Assembly: GCA_963930645.1 (NCBI GenBank)
Contig: OZ005648.1
Coordinates: forward strand, 194,095,304-194,159,303
Length of the DNA: 64,000 nucleotides
Direction: 5' to 3'
Source of the DNA: Salticus scenicus
Lineage: Eukaryota > Arthropoda > Arachnida > Araneae > Salticidae
Both the position numbers and the translations under genes were made by a program. This document shows positions 34,504 through 46,330 of the stretch, one piece after another; the first letter of the stretch is position 1; each line of letters begins with the position of its first letter. Below the pieces are notes generated by a model. It saw only the letters and a program-made list of their open reading frames with translations. It was not told the origin of the DNA and did no database searches.

Positions 34504-35371
34504 TTAATACAGGGTTTTTTATTAGTTTTACTTATAATAAAAACCTCTATATAAAGCAAAACTTTCTAACAGTTGAAATGTGATTTTAAATTATACAACT
34601 TAAAAGAAGGGAAATATTGGTAATTATTTTTCATATTCTAAATTGTTGTTAACCTGTAAACAGGACAAAACAGTAGATTCTGTTAATTATTTTCCTTTAT
34701 TACTTCTCTTACATTTGACAATTAACTAATTAACATGAAATATTATTTTCAATTTTGCTCATAATTGGATAACTTTTAAAGTGTTTTTTTTTTTTTTTTT
34801 TTTTTTTTTTTCATTAGTTTCAGTTAAAAATAAATAAAATAATTAATATGAAACCTCAACTACTGTATTAATTATATGTATGTATATAATTATTACTGTA
34901 GTTGATTTTTGCATGAGGATAGTAAGGTTTTATACGCATATATAACATTTTTAATAATAAAAAACACAACAAAATACGACTTATCAGTTAAATAGTTTCT
35001 CAAATGTATTGTAAAAAAATTGATTTAAAAATTTGAATGAAAATACTTTAAAAAAGAATATGTTGAAAATGTGATACTTTTATGTTCAAAACATTATTTT
35101 TGCACTCACTTTCTAGTGACATTTTCAATGGGAGCACATTATTCAGGAGCACTTAAGATGATCGTAATTTTGCGAAGAAAATATTACCGATTTTTATGAC
35201 TGCAATACTTTTGAACTTAACATAAAATTTAGTAATAAAAAAAAAAAAAAAAAAAAAAATGAGGCAAAAAAAAAGAAGAAAAGAAAACACTGATTTTAAG
35301 ATAGTTTATTTATTTTCTCTGTAAATTTGATGGTTATTTGAAATAATGTATTATTAAAAATCACAAACCTC

Positions 35372-35416
<45 letters not shown>

Positions 35417-36649
35417 ATTTGGATATGTTTATTAAGCATAGAATTTCATATAGTCATCTGTTTTTATCCTTCAATCTACTATTATATATTTTTTTAATTA
35501 CTGAAATATACTTTTTGACGTGATGCTCCAAGTAAAATTTGATCATTACGTATTAACTTTCATTTATTAATTTTTTATTTCAATTTCAAGCTTATTCTTA
35601 AAAAGCTTCTTGCGTAGCAATATATATGCAAATTAAAATAATTGATATATATAGCTATATACATATATATATATAGATAGGTAGATAGAGAATAAAATAA
35701 AACTAATTTAAAATTAAGAACTAGTTAAATTGCTAATGGGAATCTGCTAAATTAATCTTAATCTGTTTCGAGATAACATTCACATGTTCTTCCCTTAACT
35801 TACCTAATTTTTATTAATTTTGGTTTGCTCTGTTAGGTAGTTCGATTGGCAGAATTCTTAAACTTATTTTAACTTCTAACTTTGGTAAAATGCCGATGGC
35901 AACTCGTTTTCAAAGAATACTGAGTTTGCAGTCGTCTCTTTATTCCCTTTTAAATGTTGGCAACGTTGCAAGACAGGGACATATACATTGTATTTTAGAC
36001 TTAATACAGCAATACGATTTCTGAAATCTAGCGATATGTCTGCTCTAACGGAGGATTGTATGTCCCCTGACGATGAAATTCATCAATTTGTGAGCATTTT
36101 CCGATTCCAAATCCAATTAATTTGTTGTGCTCCACTATATTTTTTAATTTTCTGGGTTTTCCTAAAAATTATTAGTTTCTGAAGAATATACATTTTTTTT
36201 TTTTTTCATGCGTGAGTGGGTTTAATAAAGAATAACAGCATGAGTATTTTATTCATCTTTAATTTTCTGACCAATGCTTTATTTATTTAATTTTGTCCTG
36301 ATTAAAAACACTATTTTTTTTAATGACATTAATATAGCATCTCTTGTAAGCTAAACTTTATAATAATTTATAACATTCAACATTACATATACATAGATAC
36401 AATGAGTTAAAGTCTGATATTTTAAAATTAATTTAGTTTAAATAATATTATAAGTGTTTCTCCTAAAATAAGTATATTTAAACATATAAATAATTTATTA
36501 CTCGATTTGAACAACTTTCCTAACCGTACAAATATGTATGTTGTTATGATAAAATTTTAATAAAAATATATAACTAGAACGAAAAATCATGCGGTAAACA
36601 TTTATTATTAAAACTTTCCCATTGTATACACTTATTATATCTTATAACT
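34504..36649. other. AT-rich non-coding DNA with long homopolymers
   Basis: Poly-T at 34784-34811 and 35375-35412, poly-A at 35237-35259, (TA)n near 35645-35680. At 35985-36091 a frame (LNTAIRFLKSSDMSALTEDC, MSPDDEIHQF) is flanked by ATTTTAG and GTGAGC, which could be splice sites. That is weak evidence for an exon and is given here only as a note. Confidence 0.4.
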
Positions 36650-37820
36650 TTCAATGTTCTTTACCGTCGTTGTCACACAACGGACAGACAGGAGGACTGA
36701 GAGGCATAAAAATAGTCTAAATGTATTCATAATCACTCTTAAACATCGTTGGAAAGCGTTAAATTGTTTAATGCTAAAGGAAATACAGCCATGAGATTCT
36801 AATTGCAGCCCTCAATCTTTATGTATCTGAATATTTTAGCGTAGCCCTGTAAATCATATCATACTCTATGCAAAACATTATTTTAGAATATTAACAATAA
36901 ACGTTATTTTTTTCATGATTTTTTTACAGTAGAAAGTTATTTAAATGTAATTTATAACTATTTTTGTCCTAAAACGCAATGAAATGGAATATTTTTGGTG
37001 TCCCTGTACACCATTTGTACAGAACCTATTAATGCCACGTTAAATAGGAAACATTCCGCAGTGAAACTTAATAACATATATGAACTTTTAAAAATTCTGA
37101 AAATGTTTAAGGACGTTGGGGCCAGGCAAACGGACAGATGGAAAGATGGACAGTTGGACAGACAGATGCACATATTAAAATCATATTAACAGTTAAAAAA
37201 ATTTATAAAGCGTTAAAGTTTTTTAATATAAACGAAAATGCAATTCCAGCAAATTTCCAATAAGAGCCATATTTGTGTGGCCATTTAATCTAATGCTAAT
37301 AATTATATATTCTACAGAAAACATTCTTATGTACATAAGAATAACATACGAACATTTCAGTTTTTGTAAGGTTAGTTCGAAATAAAGTTATTAAAGTTTG
37401 GTCTATGGAAATATCTCTCATAGAACACAATGCTTTAGAATAATTTTGGGTATCCCTGTACACGAAACAGTGATTATATCTATACTCCATTTTCAGTGGG
37501 GAACATCTGAATGTGAACTTGAATAACACCTTCAATTACATTAATATTTGTGCAAAGTAAAGAATAGATTTATAGAAATACTTCTCATAGAACACAATTC
37601 TATGGAATACTTTCGGATGTCCCTGTACATAAATCAGTAGAGGTATTCACTTGATTTTTAATAGGGAATATCCGATAATGAACTTGAATAACATGTACCA
37701 GTTTCAAGAAATTCCATGAGTTAGAGCGCGGACAGACAGACGTCAGTCAGACAGACAGACAGAGAGACGAATAGACAGACCAACCGAAGTCATTAACACT
37801 TCTCAACCTTGTTGGAAAGT
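36650..37820 (-). repeat. tandem-unit repeat with GTCCCTGTACA and CAGACAGA
   Basis: GTCCCTGTACA-type motifs occur near 37000, 37452 and 37618, each followed by a unit with AAT(A)GGGAA(C/T)AT and GAACTTGAATAACA. CAGA/GACA microsatellites lie at 37128-37163 and 37733-37783, and TTGGAAAGTATTAA follows at 37812. A small hairpin (CGTTGT/ACAACG) is near 36665-36681. The layout matches the other hairpin-headed families read on the minus strand. Confidence 0.5.
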
Positions 37821-37928
37821 ATTAATAAAAAGATAAAGAAACAGAAAAATAAAAATAAAAATTGATTAGTTACGACTCTAAAATTAGTTACGAATCTTTG
37901 AATTTCTAATAAAGAATATTCGAATTAC

Positions 37929-37959
<31 letters not shown>

Positions 37960-39307
37960 TAGAGATGAATAAAATTGTACAATTGCCGGATTTCACGGAT
38001 TTAAATGTTTTTTCTTAACCATAAATATTAATTTTGTAATATGTATATATAAATCTTTTATTAATACGAACAAAGATAATTCTCCAGGAATAGTTGTGTT
38101 TACTATCCGTAAAATCGTCAACTTCTGATATTGTCTGATAAAATTAAAAATATTGAATTGAAGTCTAAGGTGGTGATCTATGCTTCGGGAACTTTGCTCT
38201 CCGTGGAGAAATTTCTAAGGTATCCTATAAAGTATTTAACCCTTTAACGTTCACTACTTAATTTATTTTAAAAATTACTAAACTAATTTTAAAAATGGCT
38301 TTTAGACACATAGCTGATCATAAATATTTAAAAAATAAAAAAATAGCTTTGTTCCTTTTCGAGAAATTTTCGGTTTGAAACATCTGTAAGTAAACCTTAT
38401 TAAATTCAAGTAATATTTAATTTAATAAATAAATCACTTTATAAATAAACAATATCGACAACAAAAACTCGTAAAAGTTACATAGATCCCAACATTTCAA
38501 TTTATTCCGGAGTATTTTAACCCTTTGCGGCGCAAGGTAATTCGGATTATTTAAATTACACTGCCACCGGAATTTACAAACATAATTAAAATAAAAGAAA
38601 TTTTAAATTTTCACGTTAAAAAAAGGGCCATTTCTGCAACGTTGTAAATGTAAATTATTGCTAAAAAATTTCCGGGATGAGTTTTTGCACTTGAGAATTA
38701 AAATTAGGTGTTCCATCAGCTGGAACACTGCGACTGAAAGGGATAGAGTATAACCCCGGAAAACCCAAAAGAACTTGGCCGAAGAGCATGAATTGTATCA
38801 AATACTCGAGAAAAATTACATTAATATTAGAAATATAAAAAAGTAAATTTATTTCAGGCACACATTTGGTATATTCACAAATATAGGTATAATTAACTGA
38901 TAGTTACATATTTGAAAGGGACTTTAAAATTTAGATATCTATCACTCACACTAAATCATTTTTATAAATTTATATCACAAAGCACTCCAGCAACATTTTA
39001 TATTCTCTATTTACTTTATGAAACTATTACGTTAATACTTCTGCTACTGCTTTATATAATTTCTTATTATTTAAATCGATAATATCTGATTATGCTTTTA
39101 GAAGATGAAATAGTTGATAAAAACACTTTGCACAGAAAAGTTAAAAATATATAATTAATCAGATGTATTTTTTTTATTAAACATTATTTCTTCACAATAA
39201 AAATAATAAAAGTAATTATTATTTGCAATATTTCTTGAAAATTTAATAAAAAAAGTCATATAACAAAGAACAGAAGGCATAAATAAATTTTCTGCTGTCT
39301 AATTAAA
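37821..39307. other. AT-rich non-coding DNA with possible piggyBac-type ends
   Basis: TTAACCCTTTAACG (38236) and TTAACCCTTTGCGGCGCAAG (38517) have the TTAA plus CCC form of piggyBac termini, in the same orientation and without a matching right end. A minus-strand ORF at 38661-38861 contains LIQFMLFGQVLLGFPGLYSI and is less AT-rich than its surroundings; I do not recognise it. Poly-A at 37932-37960. Confidence 0.35.
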
Positions 39308-39500
39308 TGCTTGCTATTGTTCTGCTGTTTATGCAATCGATTAGCATGCAATTAAAACATCTGCATTTTTCATTGTAATTGCAAAAAGTCAAACATCTCA
39401 TTCATTTAAGGAAGTCGCATTAATTAAAAATTTTCTCAGTCATTTCAATTTTATTATTTTAATTAGAGAATTTGGTACTCTAATTGATTTTGTGTCTTGC
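39308..39500. repeat. dispersed paralogous block R5, copy B
   Basis: Matches 17434-17620 in the same orientation, about 75% alike by eye. Confidence 0.6.
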
Positions 39501-39716
39501 AGCTATAAAGTCCAAGTAATTAATTAAAATGTTAGTACACTAATGAAAGAGTATGATAAACTATGAAAGCATTTTAATTTAATGAAAAGAACATTGTGAA
39601 TGTAGTTTTCATAACAATTAAAGTATATGTCAAATCGAAAAAAAAAGAAAAAAGGCTTCCAACAAAAGAATTTAATTCACGTTAAAATTATAGAGTTAAT
39701 AATAATAATAATAATA

Positions 39717-40000
39717 TTAGTAGACATGGGTAGATTCTGATCAGTTTTCCATCATAATTTTTTTGTCATAAATTTCTACTACAAGGCATATTTTATTCAT
39801 GATAAGAGATATGAATTTCATCGAAAGTTTGCCACGATCGCATACCGAAATGCCATCACCTTTTAAGCTACCTACCGTTCAATTTGATATAGTTACTTTA
39901 TCCTGATTTTCTGACTAAGCATTTTAGGGCAGTTTAGTATTATGGTTTCCATGCAATTTCATATTACTTCTTATGCAATGAAACCCATAATGCCAGTGTA
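39717..40000. repeat. dispersed paralogous block R7, copy A
   Basis: Matches 63701-64000: (A/G)GTAG-AC-TGGGTAGATTCT, CAGTT-CC-CATCAT, ATAAAT, then TA(C/A)CTACCGTTCA and TTATCCTGATT. Same orientation. The second copy runs off the window edge. Confidence 0.6.
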
Positions 40001-41619
40001 TGTAAATTCTTTTCTGCTAGGTTATAAAAATATTTTACTTATAATATAAATTACGAAATTTTAATAAATTAGCATATTCATAGTCAATGATGTTCGTCCA
40101 AATATCGTAAATGATATTTTAAAATGGTCTAAATTTTTTTACAACGAAAATATATAGTCTTATCCTGCCGTAAAAATAAAATGTAAATTTGCATAATTTA
40201 CAAAATTTTCAATCAGGAAATTTTGAAGTTAATGATGGTCATGCTAGCATTATAACTGTTTTTAAAAGGTGTTATTACACCTTTATGATAAAAATATTCC
40301 TTTTAATATACTTTTAAGCGAAATATTCCCTTATTCTTTCATGTTAAGAAACTTGTAAATGTTGAATAAATTACGAAGTTTTTAAATTAGAATTTTGTAT
40401 ATCAAAAGTGTTCTTACCAGTGTCATAAGCGATATTTTAAAACTGGTCCGCTCTCTCTGTGAACATTTTTTTCCCTTGCGATAACGTGTACATAGAATAA
40501 CAAACTAACAGGCTACCACGTTATCCCACTGACGACACGCGGGTTTCGTTATTTTCGGATCCCTCACACACAAAATCGTGTAAAACCATTAAAAGAAAAA
40601 AAAATAATAATAAGGTGAAAAATTCTCATGGTTGCCTAAGTTTGCCATGCATGTAGTTTGATGGGGTGGGGGTGGGGGCATCTAATAATCTATTAATTTC
40701 TAATTTAAAAATAATATTTAAATATAATATATAAAGAAACAAAAATGCGGGAAACGGTCAAGCTGAAATTTCTTGCATTCATTTTGATGAAAGAAACACT
40801 AATGTGAATGAAATATATCTATATATTAATAGGCAAGCATGAAATTCATGGTACACTTTAAACATATTAATCAGGGGAAAAATGGTATCATTCGAAAGGT
40901 ATAATTATCCAGATGTGCAGAATTTAAAAATTATTTTCTTACAATATCAATGAGATATTTAAAAATACTTTTATTTTTTATGCATTGTTTCATTTTATAC
41001 ACACATTCTTTTATACTGAAAAATACCTAAATTAGAAAGTTGTTAAATCTGGCAACATCTGAAACTCATAGACACAGTAATTTGTATAGATGTAGCATCT
41101 CTATACTCTCGGCTACAGATTTTTTATTCTAAGAGAAAACAACGATTAGATGGTAGAAATTTAAGTAAATGAGTGTTAGATCGATATTTTATACCGTTGA
41201 AAACGTATGCAAGTTAAAAAAGGATTTGATTTATCAAAGTTTTATTTTTATTTATTTTTATTTATTTATTTTTATTATCGTTTATTTTATTTTTTTATTT
41301 TTGTTTTTCTGAGATTTACGTCAGCTCTAATTTGAAGACGTATTTTTAAGGAAAAACACGATGTATTCACATTAACTGAAATTGTCAACTTATTTTTTAA
41401 TAAGTAGATTTATTACTATGCGTAAGCGAAAAGTTACTGTCTGCGTGTGTTGTATTGAGTTATTTTTATGTAAAATTCATAAAATTTTATTTCAATTTCA
41501 AAACTCTGGAAAAATAGAATGACAGATTTCCATTTTCGAATATAAACATAAACATTTATTTTCAATGGAATAAGATTCAATTCAAAGGAACAGATTTGAT
41601 ATCTGCCGTCCTTGGCGAA

Positions 41620-41652
<33 letters not shown>

Positions 41653-41889
41653 TAAAAAGTAAAAGGCCGTCAAATTATCTGGAGAACATATTTAATTCTT
41701 TTCAAAACTCATGGTTATTTTAATAACGAGTAGTCAATAGTATGTAACAATATTTCGTAGAATGGATATCTATTACGAAAATAAACATCTGGCATGTATG
41801 TTTTCGTATTACGTTTTTTATCGCCAAATGCACAAAACACCAAGTACTAACACATATCAAGTCTATGCCCATTTTGTTTCTAGAGTTTT
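40001..41889. other. AT-rich non-coding DNA
   Basis: No gene is seen. G-rich GGGGTGGGGGTGGGGG at 40663-40678; (TTTA)n near 41243-41300; (AAT)n at 41622-41656, which gives an artefactual minus-strand ORF. Confidence 0.5.
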
Positions 41890-42500
41890 GAAATTTAAAA
41901 TTAATTTATGAAAAATGTAGAACGTGCAGAAGAAATACCGATTTCCGGTTTTCGATGTATTTACACGTTTTGAAATTTCCTTGCATTTGAATTAACTAAA
42001 ATTGACTACTTATTTCTTTTTTAAATGGATTTATTATTCTATCTTCCGCATGTTTAAAAATAAAGTATAACATTCAGAAAAAATTAGGATTTTCGGTTTT
42101 TACGAAGTTACACATTTTGAGATTTTCTGAACTCAACTAGACCATTTTTAGAAAATATTTGTCTTTTTGAGTTCGAACACTGTACTTTATGAACCAATGG
42201 GCATAATTTAATTGAACTTGATATTTGGTTGGACCTTGGTTTGAATTGGTAACGATTAGCGTTTGGGCTATATCACTGAACTGGTGGCGCTTCCAAGTTG
42301 CGATTTTCTCATACAGGATTTTCGATACTCATTTCAGGAAAGGCTCGGTATCCACAGTGTAGGAAATACAGAAAAATATATTAAGTAAAACGCTGATCAT
42401 TCAGTTTGGATGCATATCGACAAATAATTGGCGCAGCTGTGTTGCAATTCAATTCCGTTCAGGATAAGACAATTACTTTGCTTTGGTTTGTAAAAAAAAG
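41890..42500 (+). repeat. degenerate tandem-unit repeat
   Basis: Two to three diverged units with CGATGTATTTACACGTTTTG and its variant near 41955 and 42095, then GGGCATAATTTAATTGAACT and (G/T)GGCGC(T/A) motifs as in the repeat at 17800-18620. Very worn; assignment is tentative. Confidence 0.4.
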
Positions 42501-42556
42501 TGGTCGCGTTTCGACCACTGGGAGATACTAGTATATATTAAATATATAAACGAAAA

Positions 42557-42590
42557 GTATTTATTTATTTATTTATTTATTTATTTATTT
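42557..42590. repeat. (TTTA)n microsatellite
   Basis: Run of TTTA units just upstream of the hairpin of the next repeat. Confidence 0.9.
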
Positions 42591-42782
42591 TTTATGGCTT
42601 ATATATTGAAATTGTTTCTTTAAACGATATTTTTACTTTCCGAACATACATATGTAAGGAAAGTTTTGTAATCATGTCAAAAGTTCGAATTCGAGATTGT
42701 GGTATTTCTATATGTTTTGAGGTCCCCTGAGTCCGTTTTAACTATTTTTACGATGATTTATGTGTGTGTGTGTGTGTTTTCC

Positions 42783-43735
42783 TTTTTTTTGTTTTTGGTA
42801 GTTTTGCATATTTCTCAGTTTCTGGTATCTTGACGATTTCTTCATTTTGAGTTTCATTATCACTTTTTACTTTTGACCCATAAATAATTACAAGAGCTTT
42901 TTTCATTCTCTCCATCATCTAGATCCTAAATATCGTCTTCTAAAAAGTCTACATCTTCTTCGTCTAAACCATCACACTCACTGTCACTGCTTTCAGCAAA
43001 TAATATTGCATTAATTTGCTCTTGCGTTAATTCAAAATGTCTTCATCGACTATTTCTATTACAAGCCATTTTCACTGTCAGAAAAAGTTTTACTAATAGA
43101 ATGTTGACCGATCTAATATAAACTGACCGACTGTCAGAAAAATTTTTGCTAATAGTATGTTGACCGACCTAATATATTTCACATACTATCTTAAATAACA
43201 GTCTCATACTACAAATAACCTTCAAATCTGACCTCCTAATCTTTTGTGTAGAACACGTGTGCAGAGAATACCTATTGAAATTTTAACTGAAAGAAAAGAC
43301 GACATTCTTCCAACATTTTCTTACTGTCACATAATGGGTGGTGGGGAAGCGTTGAGGCAGAAAGGGACATACCTGTCCCTTGGGATATATGAAATTACGG
43401 CTCACTTATGAATAAATTTTTTTACAAATTGCACTCATTTACAATTACTTAGATATAGGAGAAGCAATAATTCATTACTGATCTTTTTTAAATTATCAAA
43501 TTTATTTAGAAATAAATTTTTGAATTTGGTTGATAAAATTTTTTCAAACAGCTTTTTTTAACATTTTTATTTTAGTAAAAAAACTACTCTGATAATCTAA
43601 CAGATTTTTTATAGTAACTATTAGACTCTCTTTTATAATAAAAAACTATCATATAATAATAATATTTGTAATAAGAGCGTTAAAAAATAAATAAGCAAAA
43701 GGGACACCGGTGTCCCATCTGCGTCAAAAAGTTAA
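42783..43735 (-). mobile_element. piggyBac-like fragment
   Basis: On the minus strand it begins at TTAA (43732-43735) followed by CTTTTTGACGCAGATGGGAC and the perfect palindrome GGGACACCGGTGTCCC (43701-43716). A related inverted motif, GAGGCAGAAAGGGACATACC with TGTCCC, lies at 43355-43380. TTAA targets and CCC/GGGAC termini fit the piggyBac superfamily. The far end is missing, so only the left part of the element remains. Confidence 0.5.
42790..43069 (-). pseudogene. possible piggyBac-like transposase N-terminus
   Basis: An ATG at 43069 on the minus strand gives MACNRNSR and a stop. The next frame then reads ELTQEQINAILFAESSDSE and CDGLDEEDVDFLEDDI before a stop. An acidic, Ser/Asp/Glu-rich N-terminus of this kind is usual in piggyBac transposases, where it precedes the catalytic domain. 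No catalytic Asp is present. The call rests on composition and on the termini, so it is tentative. Confidence 0.4.
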
Positions 43736-44347
43736 CGAGTTTTGCAGGGACACAAATGAATATTGTTCATCATTAAGACCAATAGGCTGAAATTATTTAA
43801 AGTGCGACAGCAACTAAATGCCTTATTCAAACGAACTGAAAATTTATATACATGTCGTTCATCCCTGTCACACGAGCTTTATGAACTTTAGATAATCTAG
43901 CACTCATGGTTCTTTTTCAGGGTCAAAATGCAAATTTCTTTATCATTGTGGCATTTGTGCTCAAACTTTAAAGTACGATAGCGTCTAAATACCTTATCCG
44001 ATGGAGCTGAAAATTTATATAAATATTATAAGTCACTGTCGCACTAAATATAAACATTTTGGTGAATCTAGCATTTGTAGGTTTTTACAGGGACACAACA
44101 AAATATTCTTTATTATTATGATCTAAGTGTTGGTAAAATAGCGTTAAATTAAACATCATGTACTGTATAAAGAAACATACTCAAACTCCTTATTATAATT
44201 TTCTCTCTTTTGTTTATTTAACGACTCCTCTTACTTTACTTTTTTACAGAACCATTGATTACTCAATGTCCGGAAAGTCGAGTGGAGTCACTCCAGATTT
44301 TTACGCATAAGTTGTCTTATAAATACAGAAATAGCATAATTGAATTA

Positions 44348-44668
44348 CAGTAGAGCACCGATTATCCGCGGTGTGGATTATCCGCGAGTACGAGAGCGTC
44401 GAAAAACAATTTAAATTACTAACCTCAAAAAAACCCAATTTTAATTCAAAAGCCCACAACAAGGAAAATACATTAGGTTGTGAAGGTCGAAAATTAACGA
44501 CATGTTTACTGTGAATCGCAATTGTATAGGCCTTGGAATTTCTTTGACGGTTTTACGATGAAATGCATTTTTTTACTTTAGAAATAGGGGTTATACTGTT
44601 GTACCGCTTATTTTTTTCATGTTATCCGCGATTGCCACCCAATTGCGCGGATAATCGGTGCTCTACTA
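44348..44668. mobile_element. 321-bp pogo/Tigger-type MITE
   Basis: CAGTAGAGCACCGATTATCC at the left and GGATAATCGGTGCTCTACTA at the right are inverted repeats, flanked by TA on both sides. CAGTAG...ATTATCCGCG is the hallmark of pogo/Tigger termini. There is a second ATTATCCGCG just inside each end. No transposase is encoded; mobility would need a pogo transposase from elsewhere. It lies 45 bp after the end of the hairpin-headed repeat. Confidence 0.88.
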
Positions 44669-44860
44669 TATTTTATTTTTTCAATTAAAACTTCGCAGTT
44701 CTTTCGCATGTACGAAAAATCGTGAAATACTTTTGTGTTTATAAATATAATGTGACAAAATTTAAAATAAAAAGCCAACAAATGAAGAATAAATGAAAAA
44801 TAAATACTTTAATAGAGAACGCTTAAAAGGAATTTAATACTGAACGTTGACAGATTCATA

Positions 44861-46330
44861 TACAGGGTGTTTATAAAGTCCCGGACCCATTTTGATGTTT
44901 AGTAACTCATAAAATAATGAAAATATAAACAAACTTATGGCATTTATTGAAGGAATAACTCATATATTTTCTTTTCAGGTTTGAATATCTTTACTTTTGT
45001 AAATATCGTCTGCGCGTGTGGTTAATTTCAGATAATTTCATTTTCCAGTCTAAATATCTGTACTTTTCTAAATATCGTCTGCTTTTAAATTGCATTTTTC
45101 TCTCTTTTGTTTTTGGCAACTATTGCAATGTTATGTTTACTTTTGATGTGTTTGTTCTATGTAGTACTTTTGTATGTGATGTTTTATTCGAGCGGATATT
45201 AAGGAGAATGCATACACCACAAGATAAAGCACAGATTTTATGGTGGCACATAGAAACGAAATCCATAGTGCAAACACAGAGAAATTGCAGAAGAATTTAC
45301 CAAAAAGATCCTCCATCCAAAAGCAGCATCTTACGGTGGAAAAATAATTTTCAAAACATGAAAGTATCGCAGATAAGATACGTTCCGGACGTCCCTGCAC
45401 AAGTGATTTTATGTTGACCGGGTCAGAGAGACATTTTTACACAACCCTAGAAGATTTGTGAGATCAGCGGCAAGAGAATTGGATATGTTAATTTCGACGG
45501 TGTACAAGGTTATTAAGAAAAAATTAAGACTGCATGCATACAAAGTTCAAATTGTTCAAATTTTGGAACCGGACGATAGGCTTAAGAGGATGGCCTTTGC
45601 AACAGATATGATGATAGAAGATGATGCTGATTTTCTGAAGAGTATAATGTTCTCCGACGAAGCATCCTTTCATGTTTCTGGCATTGTTAATCGCCATAAT
45701 GTGCGCATATGGGGATCTGAAAACCCCATGAATACCATGAGGCACAAAGGGATTCCCCAAAGGTTAATGTGTGGCGTGGACTAATGCACGACCGAGTCAT
45801 TGGGCCGTTCTTTTTTACAGAAAAGACGGTCTTATCAGTCGTATACTTAGACATGTTGGAAAACTTCGTATTTCCACAACTAGAAGAGCTTCAGCCACAT
45901 GTCTTTTTGCAACAAGATGGTGCACCATCTCATTGGGGTACCATCATTCGTAGTTCTTTGAATGACCATTTTCCAGGAAAATGGATTGGGCTAAGAGGTC
46001 CAATTCCTTGGCCACCCAGATCACCTGATATAACGCCGCTGGACTTTTTCCTTTGGGGATTTGTAAAGGACAATGTTTCCAGGAGGAGAGTGTCAAACAT
46101 TGATGACCTAAAAGTCAGAATTACAACCGCAATAGCCTCTGTGGATGCCGATACCTGGTGTGAAATTGACTATCGACTTGATATTCTCCTGCGATGGAGG
46201 GGGCTCAAGTGGTAGTTCATTGACAAGGGTCATGAAACTTTCTGAGTCTATCTAACCATTTATGTTATTAATTTTAATCTGTCTGGTAAACACATTTAAC
46301 ATGTTACTTCATGCTAATAATTGTGTAAAT
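44861..46330 (+). mobile_element. mariner-like element, 3' end not found
   Basis: The left end TACAGGGTGTTTATAAAGTC is flanked by TA and lies about 350 bp before the transposase start. No matching GACTTTATAAACACCCTGTA was found in the kilobase after the coding region, so the 3' end is lost or too diverged. The end given here is arbitrary. Confidence 0.75.
45208..46215 (+). pseudogene. mariner-like transposase pseudogene with D-41-D spacing
   Basis: Cut-and-paste transposase of the IS630/Tc1/mariner superfamily, 1,008 bp, close to full length. Start MHTPQDKAQILWWHIETKSI is the N-terminal DUF4817-type helix-turn-helix; then RSAARELDMLISTVYKVIKK and LRLHAYKVQ. Catalytic Asp: FSDEASF (45656-45658), LQQDGAPSHW (45916-45918) and TPLDFFLWGF (46042-46044). 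There are 41 codons between the second and third, in one open frame, rather than the 34 of classical mariners. Frame is lost near 45375, 45455 and 45770 and stops are present, so it is inactive. The last 148 codons are open. Stop at 46213-46215. Confidence 0.92.

Larger units (their letters stand above)
42634..44302 (+). repeat. hairpin-headed ~172-bp-unit repeat, copy iii (interrupted)
   Basis: Same family as 21792-22823. The hairpin and head occupy 42634-42780 (TACTTTCCGAACATACATAT, then TTTTGAGGTCCCCTGAGTCC and a TG run). The tandem-unit and 3' part resume at 43737 (GTTTTGCAGGGACACAAA) and end at 44302 with GGAGTCACTCCAGATTTTTA. The ~955 bp between are a foreign piggyBac-like insert, and about 110 bp of the canonical sequence next to it are missing. 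More diverged than the two palindrome copies. Confidence 0.8.

Noticed and set aside
45137..45760. Minus-strand ORFs opposite the mariner-like transposase
   Set aside because: Shadows of the transposase on the other strand.
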